This document shows, one piece after another, positions 5,090-5,519 of a stretch of 5,519 nucleotides of DNA; position 1 is the stretch's first letter; every line of letters starts with the position of its first letter. The DNA is from Nitrospinota bacterium (GTDB taxonomy: Bacteria; Tectomicrobia; Entotheonellia; J063), in contig RFHZ01000268.1 in NCBI GenBank assembly GCA_003696125.1, forward strand, positions 1 through 5,519, written 5' to 3'. Below the pieces are notes generated by a model. It saw only the letters and a program-made list of their open reading frames with translations, was not told the DNA's origin and made no database searches. A program made the position numbers and the translations under genes.

Positions 5090-5519
5090 ATGCAGGGGAC
5101 ACAGAAAAAAGACATCTCGCGAAGGGGGAGGGTTTCTCTGCCTCTTCCCCCAAAGAGGAGGGCAGGCCGCCGGAATCGTGCGGTTATTCGTCAAACCGTG
5201 CTCCAGGTTTTCAGGACTTTTCTCCCGGGGAAAGTCCTGGATGCTCCGGCTGGAAACCTTTGGTTGTCCAAGACATTGGCCGATTGGGGATTCACCGTCT
5301 ACGCCGTCGATATCATCACTCCCCCTGCTGCTTTCTCCTCTGCCCTTTCCTTCCTCCAGGTCAATCTAAACTGTGGCCTTCCCTTTGCCGATAGCGCCTT
5401 CGACTACGTGGCTTCGGTGGAAGGCATCGAGCATCTGGAGAACCCTGCCGCTTTCTTGCGGGAGTGCTCGCGTGTTCTCCGTCCCCAAGGAAAGCTTCTG
5501 CTCACCACTCCCAATATCC
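5090..5519 (+). CDS. class I SAM-dependent methyltransferase, 5' part (cut by window edge)
   Basis: An open frame runs from ATG 5090 to the end of the window without a stop (143 codons visible). After a basic N-terminus (about 1-34) comes motif I, VLDAPAGNLWLS (49-60), the SAM-binding loop. AVDI (72-75) follows, with the acidic residue expected to contact the SAM ribose, then LPFADSAFDYVASVEGIEHLENP (97-119) as motifs II/III of methyltransferase type-11-like enzymes, then LRECSRVLRPQGKLLLTTPN (123-142). The second glycine of the usual G-x-G in motif I is replaced (G-N-L). The methyl acceptor cannot be inferred. The gene begins 15 bases after the stop of the exported-protein gene, with no terminator between. 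The ribosome site is poor: GCAGGAG is 18 bases from the ATG. ATG is nevertheless the only start between the in-frame stop at 5072 and motif I, apart from non-standard codons and an internal GTG at 5198 that lies very close to the fold. Confidence 0.85.
   Translation, partial: MQGTQKKDISRRGRVSLPLPPKRRAGRRNRAVIRQTVLQVFRTFLPGKVLDAPAGNLWLSKTLADWGFTVYAVDIITPPAAFSSALSFLQVNLNCGLPFADSAFDYVASVEGIEHLENPAAFLRECSRVLRPQGKLLLTTPNI
5212..5239 (+). repeat. 28-base palindrome inside the methyltransferase frame
   Basis: CAGGACTTT (5212-5220) and AAAGTCCTG (5231-5239) are perfect 9-bp inverted copies around the 10-base centre TCTCCCGGGG. The centre can pair further with two C:G pairs and two G:U wobbles. It lies directly before and into the codons for motif I. 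No T-run follows, so it is not a standard terminator. A weaker stem, CCTCTT/AAGAGG (5141-5146 with 5153-5158), lies about 55 bases upstream. Confidence 0.5.

Noticed and set aside
4445-5194. 249-codon leftward frame opposite the exported-protein gene
   Set aside because: It is the mirror of a frame with signal peptide, strong ribosome site and conserved motifs, so it is a shadow.
4851-5369. 172-codon rightward frame across the end of the exported-protein gene
   Set aside because: It is out of frame with both neighbours and low-complexity (S, R and P rich). The overlapping frame from 5090 carries clear methyltransferase motifs.

Overview
The window looks like chromosomal DNA from a diderm (Gram-negative type), probably environmental bacterium. 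It encodes an outer-membrane beta-barrel protein with a Sec signal peptide, a periplasm-facing sensor kinase and a second Sec-exported protein, and base composition looks moderately GC-rich outside the AT-rich spacers. Nothing in the sequence fixes the genus. There is no transposase, phage gene, CRISPR array, tRNA or rRNA.

Layout, left to right. (1) Positions 1-35 hold the first 11 codons of a leftward gene that runs off the window. (2) Positions 36-381 are a non-coding divergent spacer with a candidate promoter, a perfect 8-bp hairpin and a 6-codon mini-ORF just before the next gene. (3) Positions 382-2542 carry a rightward two-component pair: an OmpR/PhoB-type response regulator and a QseC/TctE/PmrB-type sensor histidine kinase whose reading frames overlap. 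(4) Positions 2561-3880 carry a leftward gene, convergent with the kinase, for an AlgE-like (alginate-export family) outer-membrane barrel. (5) Positions 3881-4105 are an AT-rich divergent spacer with a perfect tandem repeat of an 11-bp unit, an imperfect dyad and a TATAAT box. (6) Positions 4106-5074 encode an exported protein with a six-cysteine N-terminal module and a beta-rich C-terminal domain of unknown function. (7) Positions 5090-5519 are the start of a class I SAM-dependent methyltransferase, cut by the window edge.

How the parts may fit together (inference). The kinase would sense a signal in the periplasm and phosphorylate the regulator. The 11-bp periodicity of the tandem repeat in the porin/exported-protein spacer matches the helical-turn spacing used by OmpR/PhoB regulators, so the pair may control the adjacent barrel gene, the exported-protein gene, or both. 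No individual gene is outside known families. The points most worth checking are this possible local envelope regulon, the leader of the regulator mRNA, and the symmetric six-cysteine module.
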